Below, one piece after another: positions 1 through 5,529 of a stretch of 9,695 nucleotides of DNA. A program made the position numbers and the translations under genes. The notes under the pieces are model-generated. The model did no database searches, had not been told where the DNA came from, and saw nothing but the letters and a program-made list of their open reading frames with translations. How positions within the stretch are numbered: position 1 is the stretch's first letter; every line of letters begins with the position of its first letter. This stretch comes from JBKHJZ01 sp046537875 (GTDB lineage Bacteria > Actinomycetota > Acidimicrobiia > Acidimicrobiales > VFJN01), in assembly GCA_046537875.1 (NCBI GenBank), contig JBKHJZ010000125.1, positions 1-9,695 on the forward strand. The letters are read 5' to 3'.

Positions 1-23
1 CTGGGGTCACTTCCTGCCCTCGC

Positions 24-45
24 TCGCCGCCGCCAGCGGCGGCGA
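24..45. other. perfect GC hairpin, 10-bp arms
   Basis: Positions 24-33 (tcgccgccgc) and 36-45 (gcggcggcga) are exact reverse complements separated by two bases. A wider, imperfect inverted repeat encloses this core: 1-14 (ctggggtcacttcc) against 56-68 (ggaaagtgaccag). There is no T-run on either strand, so an intrinsic terminator for a gene left of the window is possible but not shown. The right arm overlaps the first 19-bp repeat unit, so the hairpin and the repeats may be one structure. The window edge prevents seeing how far it extends. Confidence 0.6.
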
Positions 46-117
46 CCAGCCGACCGGAAAGTGACCAGCCGATCTGAGAGTGACCAGCCGATCCGAGAGT
101 GACCAGCCGATCCGAAA
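42..117 (+). repeat. four tandem 19-bp repeats; possible IS21-like element end
   Basis: Four head-to-tail units lie at 42-60, 61-79, 80-98 and 99-117. The consensus is gtgaccagccgatccgaga. Units 2 and 3 differ at one base, unit 4 differs at the final G/A, and unit 1 is the most diverged. The array ends 13 bases before the GTG start of the TfoX-domain gene and contains no TAnnnT-like -10 box. Spaced repeats carrying GGTCACTTT/AAAGTGACC are known at the ends of some IS21-family elements, and the orientation here would suit a right end with istAB to the left. That assignment is inference because no transposase is in the window. An operator array for the downstream gene is the alternative. Confidence 0.85.
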
Positions 118-130
118 GGACCCTCGCACC

Positions 131-496
131 GTGCAGATGCCCAAGCCCACCGACGCCGACCGCGAGCGCTTCCTGCGTCTCGTGCCCGACGCGCCCGGTG
201 TGGAGACCAAGCCCATGTTCGGCAACCTCGGGGCGTTCGTGAACGGGAACATGTTCATGGGCCTCTTCGGAGCTCAGATCGGCGTCAAACTCCCCGATGG
301 ACCCCGTGAACGGCTGCGCCGCCAGCCGGGTGCCGGACCGTTCGGGCCCGCCGAGCGGCCGATGGGCGGCTACGTCACCCTCCCGGGAAGCTGGACCCCG
401 CGCAGGGCCGCACCGTGGATCGACCAGGCGCTGGCCGCCGCGGCCGCGCTGCCGCCCAAGGCCTCCAAGAAGAAGCCGACGAGGTCCAAGCCATGA
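131..496 (+). CDS. TfoX/Sxy N-terminal-domain protein
   Basis: The 121-residue product has the TfoX N-terminal fold only. Visible family features are the KPMFG segment at 27-31, the GNMFMGLFG segment at 38-46, the VKLP strand at 52-55, the ERPMGGYVTLPG segment at 75-86, and a closing helix around WIDQALAAAAALPPKA (96-111) followed by a Lys-rich tail (KASKKKPTRSKP). Stand-alone TfoX_N proteins of this size are common in actinobacteria and have no settled function; the competence role of proteobacterial Sxy should not be transferred. GTG at 131 is preferred because AAAGGA at 115-120 lies 10 bases upstream. ATG at 137 is the alternative, and an ATG further up at 80 would run through the tandem repeats. 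Its stop overlaps the ATG of a small ORF (ATGA at 493-496). Confidence 0.85.
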   Translation: MQMPKPTDADRERFLRLVPDAPGVETKPMFGNLGAFVNGNMFMGLFGAQIGVKLPDGPRERLRRQPGAGPFGPAERPMGGYVTLPGSWTPRRAAPWIDQALAAAAALPPKASKKKPTRSKP

Positions 497-630
497 CCGT
501 CGGCATCCTCACCGAGATCGACATCGACCGGTTCCGACCTGTGAAGAGCGGCCGATCCGCGCGCGCGACCAGCACGGCGTGCGTGCCGGCGGTCTGGCAC
601 GCCGGCGTCGGACACCGTCAGGCGAGCTAG
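493..630 (+). CDS. small hypothetical ORF, 45 aa, unrecognised
   Basis: This 45-codon ORF starts at an ATG that overlaps the stop of the TfoX-domain gene (ATGA), an arrangement typical of translational coupling. It begins MTVGILTEIDIDRFRPVK and ends WHAGVGHRQAS. The first 18 residues look like an ordinary, well-formed protein start (acidic, hydrophobic alternation), whereas the rest is Arg/Ala/Ser-rich and resembles read-through of non-coding GC-rich DNA. It may be a genuine short peptide, or the surviving 5' end of a longer gene lost by deletion. Its TAG stop shares the CTAG tetranucleotide (627-630) with the stop of the opposing gene. I do not recognise a family. Confidence 0.35.
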   Translation: MTVGILTEIDIDRFRPVKSGRSARATSTACVPAVWHAGVGHRQAS

Positions 631-1097
631 TCCCGCTCGACCCGTCGTCGTCCTCGCTCGGGAGTCCACGACTCGACGACGAGCTTGCTGCCCTCGGCGT
701 TGAGTCCCGTGATGACGACCTCAATGATGTCGGCGACGAACATCTCCCCGTCGGGTTCGCCGCTCGCCTCGTCGGTGCTCACCGGGCCGGCGGGGACGGC
801 GCGTCCGGCGATCTTCGCCTCGCCCGGCCAGTCGGTCTCCTTCCCCTCCTCGGGATGGAAGGTCGGGCCGTGCAGGGCGAAGCGGGGGTCGCGATGGAGG
901 TCCGCCCCCTTGCGTGCGCCGGTCATCGAACCGAAGCGGAGATCGCCGTCCGCGAACTCGCACTCGATGCCCGAGATGCGTGGCGAGCCGTCGGCGCGGA
1001 GCGTCGCGAGCGTCTTGTGGCGACCCGCGTCGAACAGCCGCCGCACCCGCCCGGCGAACTCCGGCTCCGCCTGCTCGATCGCCCTCCACGCCGGCAC
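627..1097 (-). CDS. pyridoxamine 5'-phosphate oxidase-fold family protein
   Basis: The 156-residue product has the split-barrel flavin/F420-binding fold of the PNPOx-like superfamily. Key segments are the helix PAWRAIEQAEPEFAGRVRRL (2-21), the strand pair KTLATLRADGSPRISGIE (28-45) typical of the FMN/F420-binding face, GDLRFGSMTGARKGADL (51-67), and DPRFALHGPTFHP (70-82). The C-terminal half continues the barrel (KIAGRAVPAG; MFVADIIEVVITGL). Length matches actinobacterial members, which are mostly uncharacterised oxidoreductases or flavin/F420 binders rather than true PdxH. GTG at 1097 is chosen because it gives the family-typical start [V/M]PAW; longer in-frame extensions upstream are compositionally shadow-like. 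No Shine-Dalgarno is evident, and a TACGCT box 8 bases upstream hints at leaderless translation. It converges with the small ORF. Confidence 0.87.
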   Translation of the reverse strand: MPAWRAIEQAEPEFAGRVRRLFDAGRHKTLATLRADGSPRISGIECEFADGDLRFGSMTGARKGADLHRDPRFALHGPTFHPEEGKETDWPGEAKIAGRAVPAGPVSTDEASGEPDGEMFVADIIEVVITGLNAEGSKLVVESWTPERGRRRVERD

Positions 1098-1105
1098 GAC
1101 CGGGC

Positions 1106-1142
1106 AGCGTATCCGCCCCGAGGGTTGACACGTTGGTACCAA
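1106..1142 (-). promoter_or_regulatory. candidate leaderless promoter with TTGGTACCAA palindrome
   Basis: On the minus strand TACGCT (1111-1106) fits a TAnnnT -10 element and ends 8 bases before the GTG at 1097, so transcription could start at the start codon. About 21 bases upstream of it lies the perfect 10-bp palindrome TTGGTACCAA (1133-1142), placed where a repressor or activator could act over the -35 region. No good -35 hexamer is visible. Function is inferred from position only. Confidence 0.35.
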
Positions 1143-1256
1143 TGCCACGACGGCGACGTCCCCTCGCCGAACCCTCGACCCGGTGCTCACGCCACCGGCC
1201 CGTGACGGCAAAGGGAGCTCGGCTCTCGGGACGCCGGTCACGCATGTGCCCTTTCC

Positions 1257-1532
1257 GGCGGGATCACGATGGACGCGCAGGGGACGATCTGGACGTCCAG
1301 CGGTCCCATGGCGAACGACGGCGTGCGCATCCTCGAGGGAGGCGAGATCAGCCACCGGATCGAGCTCGACCGGAGCTGCTTCGCCTGCATGCTCGGCGGC
1401 CCGGACCGTCGGATGCTGTTCATGCTGACCGCCGAGTGGGCTGGCACCGAGAACGTCGCGCAGCAGGTCGACCGCCGCACCGGGCGGGTCTACGTCGCCG
1501 ACGTCGAGGTGCCCGGCGCCGGCTGGCCGTAG
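1257..1532 (+). pseudogene. SMP-30/gluconolactonase-family gene remnant (C-terminal part)
   Basis: The reading frame from about 1257 to the TAG at 1530-1532 matches the last third of SMP-30/gluconolactonase/LRE beta-propellers. Recognisable pieces are ITMDAQGTIW, RILEGGEISHRIELDRSC, FACMLGGPDRRMLFMLTAEW, and the family-typical ending VPGAGWP. Full-length members are roughly 280 residues, so the N-terminal two-thirds is missing; no homologous sequence was found by eye in any frame of 1098-1256. The bases ccggcgggatcacgatg would read PDGITM with one extra base after ccgg, so a single-base deletion may lie at the break. An ATG at 1269 could start an 87-residue peptide, but half a propeller is unlikely to fold. 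It is probably a decaying remnant. Confidence 0.7.
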
Positions 1533-1568
1533 TCCCGGCTCGGGCACGACGACCCGCGGCCCAACGTG

Positions 1569-1618
1569 CCCGCCCGACCGTGACACCGGGGACATCGCCG
1601 GTGGTGTGGTCGGGCGGG
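1569..1618. terminator. strong two-part hairpin between converging genes
   Basis: Outer arms cccgcccgacc (1569-1579) and ggtcgggcggg (1608-1618) are exact reverse complements of 11 bp. Inner arms caccgg (1584-1589) and ccggtg (1598-1603) form a second stem with an 8-base loop. It lies 37 bases after the SMP-30 remnant (+) and 33 bases after the stop of the SRPBCC gene (-), the position expected for a bidirectional terminator. No U-tract follows on either strand, which is common for hairpins in very GC-rich actinobacteria. The rest of 1533-1650 shows nothing else. Confidence 0.55.
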
Positions 1619-1650
1619 GCGCCCGGCCCGGAGACCCGCAGAGCACCTCG

Positions 1651-2148
1651 TCAGAGCGTCCTGGCCAGCGCCACGAGCTGGTCGAGGGCGGCGCCCCACC
1701 CCTCGTGGAAGCCCATCTTCTCGTGCTTCACCCTGCCCTCGGGGTCGCGGTGCACGGCCGTGGCCGTGTACCGGGTGCCCGCGGCGGTGGGTTCCATGGT
1801 GACGATGGCGGTGAAGGGCAGGTCGTCCTGGTCGATGGGTCGGTACCCGGGCCCCATGGCGCTGGTGAACACCAGGCGCCGGCGCTCGACGATCTCGAGG
1901 TAGCAGCCGATGTTCTCGAACTCCTCGCCCTCGGGGCCACGCATCACCGTCCGGAACAACCCGCCCGGACGTAGGTCGATCTCGCACTCCGGCGCCGTCC
2001 AGGGCCTCGGGGTGAACCACTCCTTGACGTGCTCGGGCTTGGTCCAGGCCTCCCAGACGAGCTCGACGGGCACGTCGATCTCGCGCTCGAGGACCAGGTC
2101 GAGCTCGGGATCGAATCGGTACGTGGGGGGTGCGGTGGTGGTGGTCAT
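1651..2148 (-). CDS. SRPBCC/AHSA1-family protein
   Basis: The 165-residue product is a START-like hydrophobic-cavity protein of the activator-of-Hsp90-ATPase (AHSA1) group. Visible features are the first strand and helix with VELVWEAWTKPEHVKEWF (28-45), the DLRPGGLFRTVM turn (58-69), the GCYLEIVERRRLVFT strand (81-95), and the C-terminal helix GFHEGWGAALDQLVALA (146-162) that caps the cavity. Length is normal for the family. The ATG overlaps the stop of the ArsR-type gene by four bases (ATGA), so the two are translationally coupled. Such pairs are common in actinobacteria; the SRPBCC partner's ligand or substrate is generally unknown. Regulation by the adjacent repressor is inferred from operon structure and the upstream palindrome. 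Confidence 0.92.
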   Translation of the reverse strand: MTTTTAPPTYRFDPELDLVLEREIDVPVELVWEAWTKPEHVKEWFTPRPWTAPECEIDLRPGGLFRTVMRGPEGEEFENIGCYLEIVERRRLVFTSAMGPGYRPIDQDDLPFTAIVTMEPTAAGTRYTATAVHRDPEGRVKHEKMGFHEGWGAALDQLVALARTL

Positions 2149-2486
2149 CGGGATCTCTCCTGGTGCAGTCGGGTGAGATAGGTGTCGAGTTGGTCGAGGC
2201 GGCGCTCCCAGACGCGTCGCTGGTCGGCCAGCCAGCCTTCGGCCGCCGCCAGCGGCTCGGTGGTCAGGTCGTAGATGCGTACCCGGCCGACCTTCCGGGA
2301 CGTCACGAGGCCCGTGGTCGCGAGCACGTCGAGGTGCTGGGTGAACGAGGGCAACGCCATGTCGAACGGTCGAGCGAGGTCGCTGGTCGACGCCGGCCCT
2401 GCGCCCAGCTGCTCGACCACCGACCGGCGGGTCGGGTCGGCGAGGGCTCGGAACACCTGGCTGAGCTCGGGGTCGGCGACCGGCAT
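2145..2486 (-). CDS. ArsR-family winged-helix transcriptional regulator
   Basis: The 113-residue product is a compact ArsR-type winged-helix dimeric DNA-binding protein. It shows the typical ADPTRRSVVEQLGAGPAS opening (16-33), the recognition region MALPSFTQHLDVLATTGLV (43-61), and the wing VTSRKVGRVRIYDLT (61-75), followed by a long C-terminal dimer helix with WLADQRRVWERRLDQL. It contains no cysteines and no obvious metal-site His/Asp cluster, so it fits the non-metal SdpR-like branch that often accompanies SRPBCC genes. ATG at 2486 is chosen because GAAGG lies 7 bases upstream. A longer ATG at 2555 would translate straight through the palindromic operator. It is the first gene of a two-gene operon with the SRPBCC protein, and autoregulation is likely. 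Confidence 0.92.
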   Translation of the reverse strand: MPVADPELSQVFRALADPTRRSVVEQLGAGPASTSDLARPFDMALPSFTQHLDVLATTGLVTSRKVGRVRIYDLTTEPLAAAEGWLADQRRVWERRLDQLDTYLTRLHQERSR

Positions 2487-2512
2487 GTGGGCACCTTCGC
2501 GCAGGCCAACAG

Positions 2513-2528
2513 TTAGGTCAATACCTAA
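2513..2528. promoter_or_regulatory. perfect TTAGGT-N4-ACCTAA palindrome, candidate ArsR operator
   Basis: TTAGGT (2513-2518) and ACCTAA (2523-2528) are exact inverted repeats around CAAT. The site ends 26 bases upstream of the ArsR start codon and is an AT-rich island in GC-rich DNA. Size (16 bp), symmetry and location match operators of autorepressing ArsR-family dimers. No convincing -10/-35 pair could be assigned. The remainder of 2487-2610 shows no gene. Confidence 0.65.
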
Positions 2529-2610
2529 GTATCTACCGACGAGCGAGCCTGGCACCCAGGTCGCGTCGCGCCACGAGCTCGACGGATGGCTGGTGGCGCC
2601 CGCGGGCAGT

Positions 2611-2693
2611 TGCCGTCACCGCCGGCGGTGCCGGACGGCGATCACCCCCGTCCGCCGCCGGCTGCCGTCAACGTCGGCGGTGCCGGACGGCGA
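2611..2693 (-). repeat. 31-bp direct repeat duplicating the glycosidase 3' end
   Basis: Positions 2611-2641 and 2663-2693 match at 29 of 31 bases (offset 52). The second copy is the end of the glycosidase gene and encodes AVRHRRR-stop. The first copy, read on the minus strand in its own register, again encodes AVRHRRR followed by TGA (2615-2617). Both copies contain cggacgg and ggcggtg segments that can pair with ccgtccg between them. This looks like a small tandem duplication of the gene terminus, possibly kept because it builds hairpins. Confidence 0.8.
2632..2654 (-). terminator. hairpin downstream of the glycosidase gene
   Basis: Arms 2632-2638 (cggacgg) and 2648-2654 (ccgtccg) pair perfectly with a 9-base loop, starting 14 bases after the minus-strand stop codon (2668-2670). 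The arm at 2648-2654 can instead pair with 2684-2690 inside the gene end, extended by 2655-2660/2675-2680, giving two mutually exclusive stems. No U-tract follows. A terminator role is inferred from position. Confidence 0.45.
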
Positions 2694-5007
2694 CCGCCCC
2701 GCCCGCCGCCACGATCACCCCACCGACGATCACGCCCACGATCAGCGCCCAGCCGCCCGCCCCCGCCGCACCGCCGTCGCCGTCCCCGTCGCCGGCGGCT
2801 GTCCCGGAGGCGCCAGGGCCGGCGGCAGCGCGGAGCCTGCCGAGCACGCCGTCACAGTCGGTGGGCGTGTCGGCGAGCTGCTCAGGGGGCCACGCCTCGA
2901 GCGCCGCCAGGTAGAAGAGCACCTGCTCCCACGCATGGGGCTGGCTCACCACGCTGATGATCTCGCCGTCGTGGCGTTGCCAGGCCTCGCCCATGACGTG
3001 CGTGTCGGGCGTGGCGTGCTGCGTCGCGACCCACACGAGGCCGTCGCGCACCCAGGCGAGCCTCGCCGGATCGTCGCGCCAGGCCTTCGCGAGGGCCAGC
3101 AGGCCCTTGGTCTCGTACTGGCCGCGCTCCTTCACCCCCGCCTCGGGCTCGGCGAACGTCTCGTCGAGCCGGCTGCGGATCGCCTCGAGGTGCTGCGCCA
3201 TGCGCGGGTCGTCGAAGTCACGGAAGCACACCGGCCAGGCGAGCGGTGCCGACCCACCGCCCCACCGGTCGCCCTGCCACAGCTCGGTGTCGATCGCGGC
3301 ATCCAGCTCGTCCCGCCGGGCGCTCCAGCGCGCCGCGTCGTCGGCCTCGCCCAGCACCTCGGCGGCGCGGGCGGCGGCGTCGAGGCCCAGCCACACCGTG
3401 CCGGCCCCGACGATGGTCTGCGTCCGCTCGAAGTTGTCGTCCTCGTGGGCGACGCACTGGAGGCCGTTCGCATCGTCGCGGCAGTCGGTGAGGAAGTCGG
3501 CCGCCGCCCGGATCGTGGGGTAGCGGGCGCGCAGCTCGTCGACGTCGCCGGTGGCCCGGTGGTGCTGCCAGAGGTTCCACAGCGTGTAGCCGGTCTCGTC
3601 GATCTCCCAGGGGATCGGTCCGCCCACCACGCCGTCGGCGTAGTAGTTCATGCCCCAGTTGCCGTCGGGGACCCCCAGCTCGGTGAGGGTGGGGTCGGGA
3701 TCGCGGGCGGTCTGCTGCGCGTCGGCGTAGAAGTCGTGGTGCCTCGTGACCCGGTCGTGCAGCCCCAGGACGTCGAGCGTGTAGTCGAAGAAGGCGCCGT
3801 CCCGGGGCCAGTCCTCGCCGTAGGGGCTCTGGGTCGCGATCGAGGCGACGATCGCCCCGGACTCCCGGTCGGTGTCGGTCACCAGCGTGATCAGCGCCCG
3901 GCGGGACAGCGCGGCGACCGCCGGGTGGTCGCTGTCGGGAAGCGGTGCGCGACCCAACAGGTCTTCGAGCCACGCCCGCTTCGACGTGGCGATGTGGTCG
4001 AAGCCCCGCTCACGGGCGGACGCCAGCAGGTCGCCTGCGCCGTCCTCGTCGGCGGCCGCCGCCAGGTACAGCGTGGCCGTCGCCGGGCCGCCGGAGAGGT
4101 CGAGATCGGTGGCGAGCACGCTGGTCGTGTGGCCCTCGACCCGCCGCCGTGCCGAGAGGTCGCCGTCCCGGGCGTCGTCGTAGGCGCTCGGCGGCCCACC
4201 TCCGGCCTGGCTGTCACCGCCGACCGTGTGCCCGGCGGTCGGGACGTCGAACCCGGCGGCGATCGCCGCCGACGACGGCTCGCCCGTCGACTCGTCGGTG
4301 CCCGCCCGCGTGTGGATCACCGCGTCGAGCTCGGCATCGAACCGGGCGGTGTCGGTGTTCTGCACCTCGAAGCACCAGTCCTGCACGGGCAGCGTCGGCT
4401 TCTTCGACACGACCAGCGAGAGGTTCTCGAACGACAGCAGCCGGGCGGCGCGCACCGGCGAGCCGTCGTCGCGCTCGACCCGCACCCGTCGGGCCAGGAT
4501 GTCGTCCGGATGCGCCGTGACGTCGTCGACGGTCACGGTGAGCCCGAGCTCGTCGCTGCGGTGCGACGTGGTCACGGCGTCCGTCCACCCCTCGGCGTGC
4601 GCCTGGTCGATGTCCCACTCGCGCAGCCAGGTGGTCCGTCGGCTCCCGTCGGCGAGGTCCACGTCCAGCCCCAGGAACATCCCCTCGTCGTCGGCGACAC
4701 CGAGGTCGGGCACGTCGCGGCCGTCGGTGGTGTAGCGCACGTGGTCGTAGAACGAGGGCGACGGCCAGCGCAGCACCGTGACCGTGCCCTCGTCGTTGAG
4801 CGCGACGGACAGGCCACCGTTGGCGGTCTGCGCGTTGACGTCGGTGGCCCCGTAGATCTCCGGAGGGGCTTCGCCGATGCACTCGCCGAGCGACGGCTCC
4901 TCCGGCTCGCCCTGCCCCGGCGCTGCGGGCAGCAGGCCGATCACCAGCCCAGCGGTGAGGCCGAGCGCTCCCGTGCACCCCCGGAGCCGGCCGCATGTGA
5001 TCTGCAT
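2668..5007 (-). CDS. secreted, membrane-anchored GH15-like (alpha/alpha)6 glycosidase
   Basis: The 779-residue product resembles glucoamylase-type (GH15-like, six-hairpin) enzymes. An N-terminal signal peptide (basic stretch, GALGLTAGLVIGLLPAAP) precedes a beta-rich domain of about 300 residues. The catalytic barrel follows, with YGEDWPRDGAFFDYTLDVLG (396-415; the W-x-R-D substrate loop), PWEIDETGYTLWNLW (466-480), HEDDNFERTQT (521-531; likely general-acid region, E522 or E527), and MGEAWQRHDGEIISVVSQPH (672-691; E674 aligns with the usual catalytic base). Catalytic assignments are by pattern, not alignment. A Gly/Ala/Asp linker (730-752), one membrane helix (about 753-774) and RHRRR end the protein, so the enzyme should face outward; no LPXTG is present. 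The substrate is probably an alpha-glucan. ATG 5007 is chosen for its signal peptide and the TAACGT box; ATG 5049 is possible. It is divergent from the SnoaL-like gene. Confidence 0.87.
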   Translation of the reverse strand: MQITCGRLRGCTGALGLTAGLVIGLLPAAPGQGEPEEPSLGECIGEAPPEIYGATDVNAQTANGGLSVALNDEGTVTVLRWPSPSFYDHVRYTTDGRDVPDLGVADDEGMFLGLDVDLADGSRRTTWLREWDIDQAHAEGWTDAVTTSHRSDELGLTVTVDDVTAHPDDILARRVRVERDDGSPVRAARLLSFENLSLVVSKKPTLPVQDWCFEVQNTDTARFDAELDAVIHTRAGTDESTGEPSSAAIAAGFDVPTAGHTVGGDSQAGGGPPSAYDDARDGDLSARRRVEGHTTSVLATDLDLSGGPATATLYLAAAADEDGAGDLLASARERGFDHIATSKRAWLEDLLGRAPLPDSDHPAVAALSRRALITLVTDTDRESGAIVASIATQSPYGEDWPRDGAFFDYTLDVLGLHDRVTRHHDFYADAQQTARDPDPTLTELGVPDGNWGMNYYADGVVGGPIPWEIDETGYTLWNLWQHHRATGDVDELRARYPTIRAAADFLTDCRDDANGLQCVAHEDDNFERTQTIVGAGTVWLGLDAAARAAEVLGEADDAARWSARRDELDAAIDTELWQGDRWGGGSAPLAWPVCFRDFDDPRMAQHLEAIRSRLDETFAEPEAGVKERGQYETKGLLALAKAWRDDPARLAWVRDGLVWVATQHATPDTHVMGEAWQRHDGEIISVVSQPHAWEQVLFYLAALEAWPPEQLADTPTDCDGVLGRLRAAAGPGASGTAAGDGDGDGGAAGAGGWALIVGVIVGGVIVAAGGAVAVRHRRR

Positions 5008-5014
5008 CGCGGTG

Positions 5015-5020
5015 ACGTTA
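5015..5020 (-). promoter_or_regulatory. TAACGT -10 box, possible leaderless promoter
   Basis: On the minus strand TAACGT (5020-5015) is followed by exactly 7 bases and then the ATG at 5007, the spacing seen in leaderless actinobacterial transcripts. No Shine-Dalgarno precedes either ATG 5007 or ATG 5049, which supports the idea. The nearest -35-like sequence, TTGCCA, is only 13 bases away, so the -35 is uncertain. The site sits within the 66-bp divergent interval with the SnoaL-like gene. Confidence 0.4.
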
Positions 5021-5073
5021 CGGGGCCGAGCGGTGGCAAGGTTGCGCATCGGCGCGGGGGAGGCGAGCAGGCG

Positions 5074-5517
5074 ATGTTCAGCGACGGTGACCAGATCCGC
5101 AACCTGCTCGGCACCTACTGCGAGCTGATCGACCTCGCCGACTACGACGGTGTCGGAGCCCTGTTCGGCGACGACGGGGTGATCGCCACCGAGGACGGCA
5201 CCGAGCTGGCCCGGGGCGCGCCCGCGATCGCCGAGCACTTCCGCAGCCTGATCCGGCTGCACGACGGCGCCCAGCGGACCAAGCACCTGGTCGCGAACAC
5301 GGTGCTCGCGCAGGACGGCGACAGCGACATCACCGCGCGGTCGTCCTACGTCGTGCTCCAGGCCACGGCGGAGCTGCCCCTGCAGCCGATCATCGCCGGC
5401 CGCTATCTCGACCGCTTCCGTCGCGACGGCGGCACCGGGGGTTGGCGCTGGGTCGAGCGGCGCTACATCGCCGATCTCGTCGGCCACCTGAGCCAGCACC
5501 TCGGGCGCGGCCTGTAG
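5074..5517 (+). CDS. SnoaL-like / NTF2-superfamily protein
   Basis: The 147-residue product is a single NTF2-like alpha+beta cone of the SnoaL_4 type. The first helix carries the family pattern IRNLLGTYCELIDLADYDGV (8-27) followed by LFGDDGVI (30-37). Then come the inner helix GAPAIAEHFRSLI (48-60), TKHLVANTVL (69-78) with the conserved H71 and N75, and strands SYVVLQAT (91-98), IIAGRYLDRFRR (106-117) and WRWVERRYIADL (124-135). These folds include ring-hydroxylating-dioxygenase beta subunits, dehydratases and small-molecule isomerases; the polar pocket (D20, D23, H71) suggests enzymatic or binding use, but no substrate can be named. The start is supported by GGGAGG (5058-5063) ten bases upstream. 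It is divergently placed relative to the glycosidase and not in an operon with the STAS gene 302 bp away. Confidence 0.88.
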   Translation: MFSDGDQIRNLLGTYCELIDLADYDGVGALFGDDGVIATEDGTELARGAPAIAEHFRSLIRLHDGAQRTKHLVANTVLAQDGDSDITARSSYVVLQATAELPLQPIIAGRYLDRFRRDGGTGGWRWVERRYIADLVGHLSQHLGRGL

Positions 5518-5529
5518 CGCCGAACCGTC

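Noticed and set aside
42..117. CRISPR array
   Set aside because: Units are directly adjacent with no spacers, only 19 bp long, and no cas gene is present.
1125..1130. TTGACA as a -35 box for the SMP-30 remnant
   Set aside because: No TAnnnT -10 lies 15-20 bases downstream, and the match overlaps the minus-strand promoter region of the PNPOx-fold gene.
1098..1646. N-terminal extension of the PNPOx-fold gene
   Set aside because: The extra residues are Pro/Ala/Arg-rich, overlap the SMP-30 remnant on the other strand, and the family-typical start lies at 1097.
2487..2555. Longer ArsR start at ATG 2555
   Set aside because: It would code through the palindromic operator and lacks a ribosome-binding site; ATG 2486 has GAAGG and the family-length product.
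2668..2960. LPXTG sortase substrate
   Set aside because: No LPXTG or close variant precedes the C-terminal membrane helix.
2275..5517. 1080-codon open frame on the plus strand
   Set aside because: It is antisense to the ArsR gene end and the whole glycosidase. Its composition is Arg/Gly/Val/Pro-rich without family motifs. Only its last 147 codons (from 5074) are the real SnoaL-like gene.
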